64,000 nucleotides of DNA from Bacillota bacterium. Its GTDB lineage: Bacteria; Bacillota; Clostridia; Christensenellales; Aristaeellaceae. The stretch covers positions 1 to 64,000 of the forward strand of contig JASGUQ010000041.1 of assembly GCA_030057655.1 (NCBI GenBank), written 5' to 3'. Under the pieces are notes generated by a model that was given only the letters and a program-made list of their open reading frames with translations, did not search any database and was not told the origin of the DNA. How positions within the stretch are numbered: the first letter of the stretch is position 1; every line of letters begins with the position of its first letter. The position numbers and the translations under genes were made by a program. Shown piece by piece: positions 15,360 through 24,798 of this stretch.

Positions 15360-16679
15360 ATGCCCAAGAAAATCGCTTTTATCGGCGCCGGAAGCTTTGG
15401 CTTCACCCGCGGTCTGGTGCGGGACCTGCTCTCCTTCCCCGCGTTTGAGGACGCCACCATCGCGCTGATGGACATTGACGCGGACAGGCTGTCCATGATC
15501 ACCAAGGCGGTCAAACTGATCATTGAGGCCGGGAAATACAAGGCCACGGTGCTGTCCACCATGGACCGCGCGGAGGCCCTAAAGGGCGCCGACGGCGTGG
15601 TCACGACCATCCTGGCGGGGGATGTGGACGTCTGGCAGCATGATATCCTGATCCCCAAGAAATACGGTGTTGACACCAACGTGGGGGACACCCGCGGGCC
15701 CTCCGGCATCTTCCGCTTCCTGCGCACCGTCAACCCCATCCTGGAAATCGCGGAGGACATCAACCGCTATTGCCCCGATGCCGTTTACCTCAACTACACC
15801 AACCCCATGGCCATGCTCTGCCGCGCGGTGCAGGGGAAATACCCCAGGATGATGGCTTCCGGCCTTTGCCACAGCGTGCAGGGAACGGCCTCCATGCTCG
15901 CCCGCTGGATCGGCGTTCCGGATGATGAGATCTCCTATACCTGCGCCGGCATCAACCACCAGGCCTTCTATCTGGATTTTAAGCACAAGGGAAAGGATGT
16001 CTACCCCCTCATTGACAAGGCCATCCGTGAGAACAAGGAGGTTTATCAGGAGGAACTGGTCCGAAACGAGATGTACCTGGCCCTGGGCTACTATGTCACG
16101 GAATCCTCCGGCCACAACAGCGAGTATGTGGCCTGGTTCCGCAAGCGCCCCGGCCTGATCGAGGAGTTCTGCACCCATTCCACCGGCTGGAACCCGGGGC
16201 ACTATGCCTTTATCCTCAACGAGTACCGCAACAAAAAACACACCTGGAAAAAAGAGATCGAGGACTGGTTCAGCCAGCCCATCGACTTAAAGCGCGGCAA
16301 TGAGTACGCTGCCGCCATCTTTAACGCCGTCTTTGGCGACAACCAACTGTTCAAGTTCAACGGCAATGTCCGCAACTTCAACCTGATCGACAACCTGCTC
16401 TATGGCTGCTGTGTGGAGGTGCCCGTCCTGGCCAGCCGCCAGGGGCTGGAGCCCATGCACGTAGGCGCCCTGCCAAAGCAGTTGGGCATCCTGTGCAGCA
16501 TTTCCGCGCAGATTGAGGAAATGGCGGTGGAAGCCAGCCTGACTGGCAACCGCGACCTGGTCTACCAGGCCATCTGCTATGACCCCCTGACCTCCGCGGT
16601 GCTTGGCCTGCGCGAGATCAGGCAGATGACGGACGAGATGTTCAAACAGTTTGAGGACTGGCTGCCGCAGTTCAAATGA
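15360..16679 (+). CDS. melA: Alpha-galactosidase-type glycoside hydrolase, family GH4
   Basis: 439 residues, typical for GH4. The N-terminal Rossmann motif [13 protein letters not shown] binds NAD, which takes part in the redox-assisted elimination mechanism of this family. [11 protein letters not shown] holds the conserved Asn. Cys170 in GLCHSVQGT and His200 in GINHQAF bind the divalent metal; CHSV is the signature of MelA-like alpha-galactosidases, as opposed to phospho-glucosidases. The enzyme is cytoplasmic and probably splits imported melibiose- or raffinose-like sugars. AAGGAG precedes the ATG. A divergent MFS transporter is a likely partner. Alpha-glucosidase or galacturonidase activity is possible within the family. 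Confidence 0.85.
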   Translation: MPKKIAFIGAGSFGFTRGLVRDLLSFPAFEDATIALMDIDADRLSMITKAVKLIIEAGKYKATVLSTMDRAEALKGADGVVTTILAGDVDVWQHDILIPKKYGVDTNVGDTRGPSGIFRFLRTVNPILEIAEDINRYCPDAVYLNYTNPMAMLCRAVQGKYPRMMASGLCHSVQGTASMLARWIGVPDDEISYTCAGINHQAFYLDFKHKGKDVYPLIDKAIRENKEVYQEELVRNEMYLALGYYVTESSGHNSEYVAWFRKRPGLIEEFCTHSTGWNPGHYAFILNEYRNKKHTWKKEIEDWFSQPIDLKRGNEYAAAIFNAVFGDNQLFKFNGNVRNFNLIDNLLYGCCVEVPVLASRQGLEPMHVGALPKQLGILCSISAQIEEMAVEASLTGNRDLVYQAICYDPLTSAVLGLREIRQMTDEMFKQFEDWLPQFK

Positions 16680-16690
16680 TACTGATATCA

Positions 16691-16727
16691 ATCAAACAGC
16701 CAGGGCCATGCGCTCCGGCTGTTTGAT
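16691..16727. terminator. Hairpin between convergent melA and LRR genes
   Basis: ATCAAACAGCC (16691-16701) and GGCTGTTTGAT (16717-16727) are perfectly complementary with a 15-base loop. There is no strong U-tract on either side, so it may terminate both genes weakly or only stabilise mRNA ends. Confidence 0.5.
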
Positions 16728-16740
16728 GTATTCATGCTTC

Positions 16741-18600
16741 TTAATATCTAAAAGGCAGATCTTTTGACTTGCAGTATTCCTCAGCATAGCTGCCCGGTGA
16801 AACGGTGATGCTGTCAAGGCTGTCGCAGTACAAAAACGCGCTGTCGCCGATGCTTGTGACGCTGGCGGGGATGGTGACGCTTTTAAGGCTGGAACAATGC
16901 CAGAACACAAAATCGCCGATGCTGGTAACGCTTTCCGGGATATTGATGCTGGCAAGCTCGCTGCATTCCGAAAACGCGCCATTGCCGATGCTGACGACGC
17001 TGCGGGGGAGGCTGATGCTGACAAGGGTTTCGCACTTGGAAAACGCGTCCTTTCCAATGCTGGTGACGCTGTTTGGAATCACGATGCTGGTCAGTCCGCT
17101 GCACCAGCAAAAGGTGGAATCCTCAATCTTTGTGATGCCGTCCGGGATTACGATGCTGGTCAGGCTCTCGCACGAGCTAAACGCGTCTTTTCCAATGCTG
17201 GTGACGCTGTTTGGGATGGTGACGCTTCCAAGGCCGCCGCAGAAAGCGAACGCGGAATTGCCAATGTTGGTAACGCTGCTTGGGATGTTGATGCTGGTTA
17301 TATTGTCGCAGGCATAAAATGCGGAATTGCCAATGCTTGTGACACTGTCCGGGATGGTGACGCTTCTAAGGCTGGAGCACCTTGAAAACGCAGAGCCGCC
17401 AATCACCCGGATGCCCTGGGGCACCGCATAATTTGTATCTTTACGGGTCACGGGATACCAGACCAGGCGCAAATCCTCCTTGCTGAACAACACGCCGTTG
17501 ATGGTGGCCAGGGTCGGGTGATCCGGCTGCACGGTGACTTGTTTCAGGTTCTCACAGGATGAAAAAGGGTTGTCGCCCAGGTGAACAACGCTGTTTGGTA
17601 TGCTGATGCCATTCAGGCTGGAGCAATCAGAAAACGCGCCGTCGCCAATATGCGTGACGCTGTTTGGTATGACGAGGCTGCTCAAACTGTCGCAGCAGGA
17701 AAATGCGCGGTCGCCGATGTGTGTGACACTGCTTGGTATGCTGACGCTGCGCAGGCCTGAGCACCTGGAAAACGCGGCATTGCCAATGCTTGTGACGCTG
17801 TCCGGTATGGTGACGCCTGCAAGGTTGGTGCAGCAGGAAAACGCATCATTTCCAATGCTGATGACGCTGTTTGGGATGGTGATGCTGTGAAGGCTGTCAC
17901 AGTGGGCAAACGCGGAACCGCCAATCACGCGTGTGCCCTTGGGTACTGTATAAGATGACCCCCACCGGATCATGGGGCACCACACCAGCCTTTGGTCCGC
18001 CTTGCTGAACAGCACGCCGTCAAGGATGAACAGGGCCGGGTGGTCCGGACGCACGATGATTTGTTTGAGGTTTCTGCACGAAAACGGGTTGTCGCCCAGG
18101 TGAACAACGCTGCTGGGGATAGTGATGCTGGTTAAACCATCGCAGCCGGAAAACGCATGGCTTCCGATGCTTGTGACGCTGTCCGGGATGGTGAGACTGG
18201 AAAGAGTGGTGCAGAAGGAAAAAGCGCCATCGCCAATCCTGGTGACGCTGTTTGGAATGGTGACCTTGGCCAGGCTTCCACACCCCAAAAACGCATCCTT
18301 TTCAATGCTTGTGACGCTGTCTGGAATGGTGATGCCGGCAAGGCTGTAGCGGAAGGAGAACACGCCATCGCCAATGCTGCTGACGATCAAACCATCCAAG
18401 GTGCCGGGAATCTCCAAAAATTCTGCATTTTCATCACGGTATCCGCTGATTTCCGCGGTACCGTCCGCCAGAATGCGATACTCAAAATCCCCGCTGGTCA
18501 ATACTTTGTCTGTTTTTGCCTCAGCAGCGGCGGAAGAGGAAGCCATGACACCGCTAAAAACCAGCATCAAAGCCAGCAGAATGAGCCATAAGCGTTTCAT
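16741..18600 (-). CDS. BspA-like leucine-rich-repeat surface protein
   Basis: 619 residues with a signal peptide (KRLWLILLALMLVFSGVMASS). After a short N-terminal domain with FEYRILADGTAEISGY, the chain is a run of about 20 repeats of 23 residues of the TpLRR/LRR_5 type, built on IPDSVTSIGxxAFxxCxxL. Two longer insertions (residues 185-225 and 345-385, each with DGVLFSK) interrupt the run at similar places, suggesting an internal duplication. Such proteins are exported and bind host, matrix or polymer surfaces. No LPXTG motif, cell-wall-binding repeat or C-terminal anchor is present, so it may be released. AGGAGG precedes the ATG. The binding partner is unknown. Confidence 0.85.
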   Translation of the reverse strand: MKRLWLILLALMLVFSGVMASSSAAAEAKTDKVLTSGDFEYRILADGTAEISGYRDENAEFLEIPGTLDGLIVSSIGDGVFSFRYSLAGITIPDSVTSIEKDAFLGCGSLAKVTIPNSVTRIGDGAFSFCTTLSSLTIPDSVTSIGSHAFSGCDGLTSITIPSSVVHLGDNPFSCRNLKQIIVRPDHPALFILDGVLFSKADQRLVWCPMIRWGSSYTVPKGTRVIGGSAFAHCDSLHSITIPNSVISIGNDAFSCCTNLAGVTIPDSVTSIGNAAFSRCSGLRSVSIPSSVTHIGDRAFSCCDSLSSLVIPNSVTHIGDGAFSDCSSLNGISIPNSVVHLGDNPFSSCENLKQVTVQPDHPTLATINGVLFSKEDLRLVWYPVTRKDTNYAVPQGIRVIGGSAFSRCSSLRSVTIPDSVTSIGNSAFYACDNITSINIPSSVTNIGNSAFAFCGGLGSVTIPNSVTSIGKDAFSSCESLTSIVIPDGITKIEDSTFCWCSGLTSIVIPNSVTSIGKDAFSKCETLVSISLPRSVVSIGNGAFSECSELASINIPESVTSIGDFVFWHCSSLKSVTIPASVTSIGDSAFLYCDSLDSITVSPGSYAEEYCKSKDLPFRY

Positions 18601-18672
18601 AAGCGCCTCCTTGCTTTATATTCTATTGTTGGTGAGACAAGATACTGCCGCTTAATTCAGATGTTCAGCTTG

Positions 18673-19629
18673 TCAAACAGCGGGCGCTGCCCACATCGCG
18701 CTGGCGCCTGTCAGGCTGAGCTCATGCCCGTTTGCCGGCAGCAGGGCAGTCTGCCCGGCCTTTAATTGCAATTGGCCGTCTTCCCAGGCGATCAACAGGT
18801 CAAAGACCGCTGTGATCACGCTGAAGCGTTCCGCGTCCGGGCTGATTTTGAAGTTTTTGCAGTCCGTAAACTTGTCCAGGCGGAAATAGGGGTTGTCCAA
18901 AACCATCACCCGGGCGCCGCTGTCACCGGAAGCGATCACCTCGCCTTTGGCAGGCTTCGGCCTCGCCTTCAGGTCCACGACGGCCAGGGAGTCTTCCAGG
19001 TGCAACTCGCGGCCCTCACCCTTCTCGTTGACCCGGTTCCAGTCATACAGCCGGTAGGTGATGTCGCTGGATTGCTGGATCTCATAGATCACCAGCCCCG
19101 CGCCGATGGCGTGGACGGTGCCTTCCGGAATGTAGTAGGTATCGCCCGGCTCAACGTCCACCGTGCGCAGCAGCTGCTCAACCGCCGCGCCTTTTTTGGA
19201 CGCTTCTTCCAGCTGCTCAAGGGTTACGCCGTCCTTCAGCCCTGCGGTCAGTTTCGCGCCCTTCTCCCTTGACAGGATTACCCAGGCCTCGTTTTTGCCC
19301 AGTTTGCCGTGCTTTTCCCTGGCGTAGTCGTCGCCCGGATGTACCTGAACGCTCAGCTGTTCCCTGGCGTCGATCAGCTTTAAAAGCAGGGGAAAGGGCA
19401 AACTGACCTTCGTTCCAAGCAGGTCCTTTCCATACTTGTCAATCAGCTCGCTCAAAGGCCTGCCCTCGGCGTCCCGGCTCTCAAGCCCCGGGATCATGGA
19501 CATCTCCAGGCTCTCCCCGGTTTGCGCGGGGCAGCCTTTCTGGAATTCGTCCCTCAGTTTGTTTCCGCCCCAGGGGGTCATGGCGCCATGGCGGAAGGCG
19601 GGTTGCATCAAAATCGGATTTATTTTCAT
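18673..19629 (-). CDS. manA: Mannose-6-phosphate isomerase, class I
   Basis: 318 residues, the short form found in Firmicutes. The zinc site of the cupin fold is seen in LSVQVHPGDDYA, then KNEAWVIL, followed by the active-site motif YYIPEGTVHAIGAGLVIYEIQQSSD and TYRLYDW. It converts mannose-6-phosphate to fructose-6-phosphate in the cytoplasm, linking mannose units to glycolysis or to GDP-mannose synthesis. It starts 4 bp after the DUF1667 gene and is the last gene of the packed operon running from 24770. The BspA-like gene follows 72 bp later and has its own ribosome site. Confidence 0.93.
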   Translation of the reverse strand: MKINPILMQPAFRHGAMTPWGGNKLRDEFQKGCPAQTGESLEMSMIPGLESRDAEGRPLSELIDKYGKDLLGTKVSLPFPLLLKLIDAREQLSVQVHPGDDYAREKHGKLGKNEAWVILSREKGAKLTAGLKDGVTLEQLEEASKKGAAVEQLLRTVDVEPGDTYYIPEGTVHAIGAGLVIYEIQQSSDITYRLYDWNRVNEKGEGRELHLEDSLAVVDLKARPKPAKGEVIASGDSGARVMVLDNPYFRLDKFTDCKNFKISPDAERFSVITAVFDLLIAWEDGQLQLKAGQTALLPANGHELSLTGASAMWAAPAV

Positions 19630-19633
19630 CGTT

Positions 19634-19993
19634 TTACACCAGGGTCCGGGTCGAGATCAGATCAACGCCCGTGCCCGCTACGTTTTGTTTGAGAACATCC
19701 CCGGCCAGGATGGGAAGGCTCAGGTCCAGCGCGTTGATCTCATCCATGCACTGCCTGATCTTGTCCTTGGGGATGGGGTTCCTGGTTTTCAGACTCACAG
19801 GGACTGCGCTGTTTTTAACTTTGGCGACCGCGGTGACCATGCGCAGCGGCTTCACGCTCTCCTGCCTTGCGTAGACCTCCCCGCGCTTGCAGGTGTTGCC
19901 TGTAACGCTCGTTACCTGGCCATTTTCAAGCGTCACCGTCATCCGGCAGCCCACGGGGCAGCTGATACAGGTTAAAATCTGGCTTTCCTTCAT
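19634..19993 (-). CDS. DUF1667 protein
   Basis: 119 residues. The N-terminus TCISCPVGCRMTV with CxxC-x3-C and a later CKRGEVYARQE is the DUF1667 signature; the Cys spacing suggests a metal or iron-sulfur site. ARQE and PVSLKTRNPIPKDKI complete the family pattern. In most Clostridia this protein is encoded with an FAD-dependent glycerol-3-phosphate dehydrogenase-like protein and a pyridine nucleotide oxidoreductase. Neither is here: it lies between pepV (ATGA overlap) and manA. Either the partners are elsewhere or this copy works alone. Family sure, function not. Confidence 0.85.
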   Translation of the reverse strand: MKESQILTCISCPVGCRMTVTLENGQVTSVTGNTCKRGEVYARQESVKPLRMVTAVAKVKNSAVPVSLKTRNPIPKDKIRQCMDEINALDLSLPILAGDVLKQNVAGTGVDLISTRTLV

Positions 19994-21378
19994 TGCAGCG
20001 CGCCTTCCTCGCCGGCCAGTTTTATGATCGCGTAGGCGAAGATCTTCACGCTCTGCATGAGTTTGGAGATAATGATGTACTCATTCGCCTGATGCGCCAC
20101 GTCCGGGTCCTCCGGGAAACTCGCGCCAAAGGCGACGCCCTGCTGCAGCATCCTGGCGTAGGTGCCGCCGCCCGTTGACAGCGTTGCGCGCCCGCGGCCC
20201 GTTACCTCATGATAGGCGTCCAGAAGCTTCTGCACCAGTTCGGAGGATTCCGGCACATAGTGCGGCGGCTTCAGGGACACCTGGGTGACCTTGATCCCCG
20301 GCAGGTGAGCCTGCACAATGCCGTGCAGCCGCTCGCCCGCAGCCAGAAGCGGCGCCCTGATGTCCAGCGTCGCGAACAGCCTGCCTTCTTCCAGGCGGAT
20401 GATGCCCATGTTGCAGGTCAAAGGCCCGCTGGCCTCATCCCTCACCGCGATGCCAAGGCCCTCGCCGTAATACTGGGTGCCGATCTTCTCAGCCAGGGTG
20501 GCCAGCGGCCCCGTCACGCCCAGCTCTTTCAAGGTAATCAGCAATTGCCCGATGGCGTTTCTGGCGCTTTCAGGGTAGGCTGCGTGACCGTTCATGCCGA
20601 TCGCCCTGATGCGCACGGCCTCCCCTTCCATCATCGCTTCCACCGGCCAGCCGTATTTTTCGGACACTGCTTCCACTTTTTCGATAAAGGAGGCGTCGCC
20701 CTCCACCAGCGCGGTCGCGGCGCCCGGGATCACGTTCTGGCGCTCGCCCACCTTCAGTTCCAGCACCTTCAGGCCGTCCCTGGCCGCTTCCGCGCTCAGA
20801 TGAAGGGTGCAGGAGCCCTTTTCCAGGTTGATCAGGGGGTAACTGCCGTCCGGGCTGAAACCGGATTTGGGCATGACAGCATTCTCTTTGTAATACTTCA
20901 TGTCTTCCATGCCGCTCTCTTCATCGCAGCCAAAGATCAGGGTCACCTTGCGCTTCAGCGGGATTCCCGCGTCCTTGACCGCCTTCATCGCGAACAGGGC
21001 AGCAGCCAGAGGCCCTTTATCGTCGCTGGTGCCCCTGCCAAACAGCAGGTCGCCCTCCAGCTGAGCGCCAAAGGGATCTCTGTGCCAGCCATCGCCCGCT
21101 GGAACGACGTCAATGTGCGCCAGAATGCCAAGCGCGTCCTCATCCGCGCCTTCGCCCATCTTGGCGTCCCCCGCGTAGCCGTCGATGTCATTCACCGCAA
21201 AGCCAAGGCTTTCACAGTCTGAAAGCACCTTGTCCAGCATCCTGCGCAATTCCCTGCCAAAGGGCGCGCCCGGCTCCGGGTCTGATTTCAGGCTGGGGAT
21301 CCTGATCCACTCCTGAAGCATCCTGACCATGGGTTCCTTCTGGGCTTCAATGATCTTGTCAAACTCTTTTTTATTCAC
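19990..21378 (-). CDS. pepV: Dipeptidase PepV, M20 family
   Basis: 462 residues from a GTG at 21378, preceded by AAGGAGG; it starts one base after the malY stop. The M20 metal site is visible: LAHIDVVPAGDGW, FGRGTSDDKGPLAAALF, GCDEESGMEDM with the catalytic Glu, and SGFSPDGSYPL. Late in the chain RATLSTGGGTYAR and FPEDPDVAHQANEY supply the last ligands. PepV is a cytoplasmic zinc dipeptidase that releases amino acids from dipeptides of broad sequence. Length and motif order agree with lactobacillal PepV. Its stop overlaps the next ATG. Confidence 0.92.
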   Translation of the reverse strand: MNKKEFDKIIEAQKEPMVRMLQEWIRIPSLKSDPEPGAPFGRELRRMLDKVLSDCESLGFAVNDIDGYAGDAKMGEGADEDALGILAHIDVVPAGDGWHRDPFGAQLEGDLLFGRGTSDDKGPLAAALFAMKAVKDAGIPLKRKVTLIFGCDEESGMEDMKYYKENAVMPKSGFSPDGSYPLINLEKGSCTLHLSAEAARDGLKVLELKVGERQNVIPGAATALVEGDASFIEKVEAVSEKYGWPVEAMMEGEAVRIRAIGMNGHAAYPESARNAIGQLLITLKELGVTGPLATLAEKIGTQYYGEGLGIAVRDEASGPLTCNMGIIRLEEGRLFATLDIRAPLLAAGERLHGIVQAHLPGIKVTQVSLKPPHYVPESSELVQKLLDAYHEVTGRGRATLSTGGGTYARMLQQGVAFGASFPEDPDVAHQANEYIIISKLMQSVKIFAYAIIKLAGEEGALQ

Positions 21379-21379
21379 C

Positions 21380-22555
21380 TTAAGCCTCCTTTATCGCGTG
21401 CGCAAAGCGCTGCAGTCCTTTAAGCAACTGCCCTCTTGGGCAGCCGTAGTTGATGCGCATAAAGCCTTCACCGGTTGTTTCACCAAAAAACTGTCCGTCT
21501 GTCAGCGCCACCCCATGTTTGCTGCACTTTTCGCCGATCTCGCTGTGGGGTATATGATAGGCCCTGACATCCGCCCAGGCCAGGAAGGTCGCTTCCATGG
21601 GCGAGATCACGGCCTGGGGCAGCAGTTGTTCCATCGTTTCAAGCAGCGCTTTCTGGTTCTCTTTCAGGTAGGCCATCAGCCCGTCCAGCCAGTCATCACA
21701 GTTGGTGTAGGCTGCCCTCGTTCCTTCCAGGGCAAAGATGTTGCCGCTGGAAGCGCCGGTGCGCTCCATGTAGCGCTTCAGCATCCTGACCACATCGGGA
21801 TCCCGTGAGATCGCGGTTGCCTGTAAAAGGCCGGCTATGTTAAAGGTCTTGCTTGCCGCCACCAGCATCACCACATTTTCCCTGGCTTCCTCAAGGGACA
21901 GGACGGGGCAAAACTCCCTGGGCTGGTGGACAAAGTCCGCATGGATTTCATCGCTGACCAGTTTGGCGTTGTAGCGGTTCAGCAGGCTGAGCAGCGCCTT
22001 TAATTCTTCCCTGGACCAGGCGCGGCTCACCGGGTTGTGCGGGTTGCACAACATCATCAGCCGCGCGCCCTTCCTTAAATGATCCTCAATCGCGTCATAG
22101 TCCATGGTGTAGCGGCCGATTTCATCGCGCTTGAGCCTGGCTTCAAGCAGCACCCGGCCGGACTCCTGTATCGCAGAGAGGAAAGGACCATAGACCGGGG
22201 TCTGCACGATCACGCCGTCTCCCGGATGTGTCATGGTCTGAACACAGGCGCGCAGCCCTGTCACCACGGTGGGCAGCATCACAAGGTACTCTTCCTTGAG
22301 CGTCAGGTTGTGCCTGCGCTGCCAGAAGCCGATTAGCGCCTGCGCATCCTCGTCTGTGATCGTGGTATAGCCATAGCAGGGGTGCTGCGCCCTTTTCACC
22401 AGCGCTTCCCTGATCGGTTCCGCGCAGGCAAAATCCATGTCCGCGACCCAAAGCGGCACCACGCCTTCCTGCATCAGCCCTTTGGCGGTCCACTTCAGGG
22501 CGTTGGTGCCTTTTCTGTCAATTCCCGCGTCAAAGAACTCCTGGTTATAGATCAT
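21380..22555 (-). CDS. patB: MalY/PatB-type aminotransferase-fold C-S lyase
   Basis: 391 residues from the ATG at 22555, which overlaps the previous stop as ATGA and follows GGAGG; the open frame starts 7 codons earlier without support. Fold type I PLP enzyme: MIYNQEFFDAGIDRKGTNALKW and PLWVADMDFACAEPI are the MalY/PatB N-terminal signature, LCNPHNPVSRAW and SDEIHADFV bind the cofactor, and AASKTFNIAGL carries the Schiff-base lysine. The enzyme is expected to cleave cystathionine or cysteine conjugates to a thiol, pyruvate and ammonia. In the same operon as pepV it fits peptide and sulfur amino acid turnover. Confidence 0.88.
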   Translation of the reverse strand: MIYNQEFFDAGIDRKGTNALKWTAKGLMQEGVVPLWVADMDFACAEPIREALVKRAQHPCYGYTTITDEDAQALIGFWQRRHNLTLKEEYLVMLPTVVTGLRACVQTMTHPGDGVIVQTPVYGPFLSAIQESGRVLLEARLKRDEIGRYTMDYDAIEDHLRKGARLMMLCNPHNPVSRAWSREELKALLSLLNRYNAKLVSDEIHADFVHQPREFCPVLSLEEARENVVMLVAASKTFNIAGLLQATAISRDPDVVRMLKRYMERTGASSGNIFALEGTRAAYTNCDDWLDGLMAYLKENQKALLETMEQLLPQAVISPMEATFLAWADVRAYHIPHSEIGEKCSKHGVALTDGQFFGETTGEGFMRINYGCPRGQLLKGLQRFAHAIKEA

Positions 22556-23151
22556 GCTGTCTTTCCTCCGCAACAAAACACATGATAGCCTTTTTTCCGT
22601 TCCAGCAGGTCCACCTGCTCATACAGCGTTTGCAAATAATCCCTGGCAGAGAGGGCGCCCTGCTGCTTCCTGATCACGATCACCAGCTTGCCCTCCGGCG
22701 TCAAATGCTGCCCGGCGTCCTTAAACAGCTGATAGATCACCTGTTTTCCGGCTCTGATGGGCGGGTTGAACAGGACCCAGTCAAACAAACCTTCCACCTT
22801 TTCAAACCCGTTCCCGGACAACACCTGCGCCTTTCCCCGGTTTGCGGTGACATTTTTTGCCGCCAGTTCAACAGCCCTTTCGTTGATGTCCGTCATGACC
22901 ACCTGTGTTTCGGGCTTCAGCCTGGACACGATGGTGCCCACCGGCCCCCAGCCGCAGCCAAGGTCCAGCACGCGACCGGACAGCCTGCCCATCACGCTGT
23001 CCAGCATCAGCCGGGTGCCCTCATCCAGCCCGTCCCGTGAAAAAACACCGGCGTCTGTCAAAAAAGCAAACGCAACGCCCTGATAGTTGACCGGAACGCT
23101 TCTGATGTCGTGGGCGGAAGCGGGATTGGACTCAAAGTACTGCTCAGACAA
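22552..23151 (-). CDS. RsmC/YbxB-like class I SAM methyltransferase
   Basis: 199 residues from a TTG at 23151 with GGAGG nine bases upstream. VLDLGCGWGPVG is motif I for S-adenosylmethionine, VVMTDINERAVELA is motif II, and FNPPIRAGK is the NPP[IF] catalytic motif of N2-guanine and N6-adenine methylases. The protein corresponds to the C-terminal catalytic half of E. coli RsmC and to Bacillus YbxB, which are thought to modify guanine in small-subunit rRNA. Its 8-bp overlap with rsuA, a 16S pseudouridine synthase, supports an rRNA role. The exact target base is not shown. Confidence 0.82.
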   Translation of the reverse strand: MSEQYFESNPASAHDIRSVPVNYQGVAFAFLTDAGVFSRDGLDEGTRLMLDSVMGRLSGRVLDLGCGWGPVGTIVSRLKPETQVVMTDINERAVELAAKNVTANRGKAQVLSGNGFEKVEGLFDWVLFNPPIRAGKQVIYQLFKDAGQHLTPEGKLVIVIRKQQGALSARDYLQTLYEQVDLLERKKGYHVFCCGGKTA

Positions 23152-23863
23152 GCCCCACAGCCTCCTTCAGTTTCCGCACCTCATCCTCGCTCAATTCCCG
23201 GTACTGCCCGATGGCAAGGCTTGCGTCCAGGTCAAGCGGCCCGAACTTCAGGCGCTTTAAGGCCAGCACCTCGTGTCCCAAACTGCCAAACATCCTTTTC
23301 ACCTGGTGGAACTTGCCTTCAGTTACAATGGCCAAAGCCAGGCTCTCTTTTTCGCCGGCTGATAAAATCTGCATCTTCGCGGGCTTCGCAGTAAAGTCGC
23401 TCAATTCAATGCCCGCTTCAAAGGCGCTGACATCCTTTTGCGTCAGGCGTCCTTCTACTCTGGCTTCATAGGTCTTTTCGATCTCCCTTTTGGGGGAGAG
23501 CAGGCGGTGGGCCAGTTCGCCGTCCGTCGTGAACAGCAGCAGCCCTTCCGTGTCCTTGTCCAGCCGGCCGATGGGCATGCACTTGACCTTTGCCATCAAA
23601 GGCGGCAAAAGATCCATCACAGTTTTAGCCCTGCTGTCCCGGGCCGCGGTCAGCAGCCCCGCGGGCTTGTTGAGCATCAGGTGGTGCTCCGTTTTTTGCG
23701 CAAGTTCTTGGCCGTCCAGACAGACCTTGTCGTTGTCGGTCACCTGCATCTCGGGGGAGGAGACCGTGACCCAGTTCACGCTGACCCGGCTAGATTTCAG
23801 CGCGTCTTTGGCCTGCTTGCGGCTTAGATGGGTGCTGTTGGAAAGCAGCCTGTCAAGCCGCAC
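23144..23863 (-). CDS. rsuA: 16S rRNA pseudouridine synthase, RsuA family
   Basis: 239 residues from a GTG at 23863. The N-terminal S4 RNA-binding domain (residues 1-60, RLDRLLSNSTHLSRKQA) is followed by the synthase domain with the catalytic Asp in PIGRLDKDTEGLLLFTTDG. HHLMLNKPAG and FHQVKRMFGSLGHEVLALKR complete the RsuA/RluB/E/F pattern. The enzyme isomerises one uridine in ribosomal RNA, probably position 516 of 16S. It overlaps the membrane-protein gene before it by 11 bp and the methyltransferase gene after it by 8 bp, so it sits within a coupled operon. Confidence 0.9.
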   Translation of the reverse strand: MRLDRLLSNSTHLSRKQAKDALKSSRVSVNWVTVSSPEMQVTDNDKVCLDGQELAQKTEHHLMLNKPAGLLTAARDSRAKTVMDLLPPLMAKVKCMPIGRLDKDTEGLLLFTTDGELAHRLLSPKREIEKTYEARVEGRLTQKDVSAFEAGIELSDFTAKPAKMQILSAGEKESLALAIVTEGKFHQVKRMFGSLGHEVLALKRLKFGPLDLDASLAIGQYRELSEDEVRKLKEAVGLV

Positions 23864-24770
23864 TGTTTTCCCCGGGGGTTTCGCTCAGCACAAAGCTGAG
23901 CGCCAATTTGCGAACCGGCAGCAGCGGCAGCCACAGTACCAACAGGACCACGATCAGGATAAACAGCGTTCCGTCAGGGAAATTCAAGGTCAAAAACACG
24001 CTTACCGCGATCAGAAAATCAAACACCAGGGTGCCTGCCAGCGGCATGCTCATCACCTGGATCACCAGCATCGCCAGGACACCCAAAAGCGCCGGCAAAA
24101 ACAAAAAGAAGTTGATCCTGATCGTTTTTTGGAGCGGTTTTCTCTGGTTTATCATGCGCTGGTTTGCTTTCTTCAGGGACAGCCCGATCCCCTGGGCAAT
24201 TATGTCCTGATGTTCAAAGGGCAGGCCCCTCATCCAGGCCCAGGCGGCCAATCCGCTGCTGATCAAGGCGGCCAGCAAAATGATCAGGATGCCTTCCGGG
24301 TAGCTTCCCTTCACCAATTCCCCGACCCGCTGAATAAACAGCAGGGATTCATTGAAGCCCGGCACCCGCATGTAATAATAAAAGAAATAGCAGAAGGCAA
24401 ACAGCGGCAGCATCGCGGGCAATACCAGCATGAGCCGCACCAAAGCGGCCGCCAGCCATTTGAAGTAGTTGCGGGCGCTCAGCCGGCTGTCATAGGGAAG
24501 CCCATGCAGCCCCGCCATGCGCGCCTTCGCCTGAAAGCGCAGCGGCATCACGATCAGCGCGTACAGCGGCAGTGAAAACACCAGCCCGTAAGCCGGCGCG
24601 TGCTCCGGATCAAAGGACAGAAAACTTCCTGTCGCCACAGCCAGGATAAACGGCGCGAACGCCAGCAAACGAGCCAGGATCTGAATAACTAAAAGGCCAA
24701 GAACCGGCAGCGATTTGTTTAAGCAGATCTGCCAGGCTGACCTGTGCGGTTTTACGATGGGTTGTTGCAT
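23853..24770 (-). CDS. Polytopic membrane protein of unknown function
   Basis: About 305 residues from the ATG at 24770, with GAGGTG upstream. I do not recognise the family. The protein has about six hydrophobic segments: LPVLGLLVIQILARLLAFAP, YGLVFSLPLYALIVMP, LMLVLPAMLPLFAFCYFFYYY, GILIILLAALISSGLAAWAW, LFLPALLGVLAMLVIQV and TLFILIVVLLVLWLPLLPV. Between the fourth and fifth is a basic cytoplasmic loop (SLKKANQRMINQRKPLQK). The pattern resembles DUF975-like or glycerophosphoryl-phosphodiesterase membrane domains, but I cannot confirm either. It is first in the operon with rsuA and overlaps it by 11 bp. Confidence 0.6.
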   Translation of the reverse strand: MQQPIVKPHRSAWQICLNKSLPVLGLLVIQILARLLAFAPFILAVATGSFLSFDPEHAPAYGLVFSLPLYALIVMPLRFQAKARMAGLHGLPYDSRLSARNYFKWLAAALVRLMLVLPAMLPLFAFCYFFYYYMRVPGFNESLLFIQRVGELVKGSYPEGILIILLAALISSGLAAWAWMRGLPFEHQDIIAQGIGLSLKKANQRMINQRKPLQKTIRINFFLFLPALLGVLAMLVIQVMSMPLAGTLVFDFLIAVSVFLTLNFPDGTLFILIVVLLVLWLPLLPVRKLALSFVLSETPGENSAA

Positions 24771-24798
24771 CCTACACCTCCATATGGGAACCTTTGTC

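Noticed and set aside
16741..18600. Repeated GTGACGCTG-like motifs that could suggest a DNA repeat array
   Set aside because: They are the coding sequence of leucine-rich repeats with conserved 23-residue periodicity.
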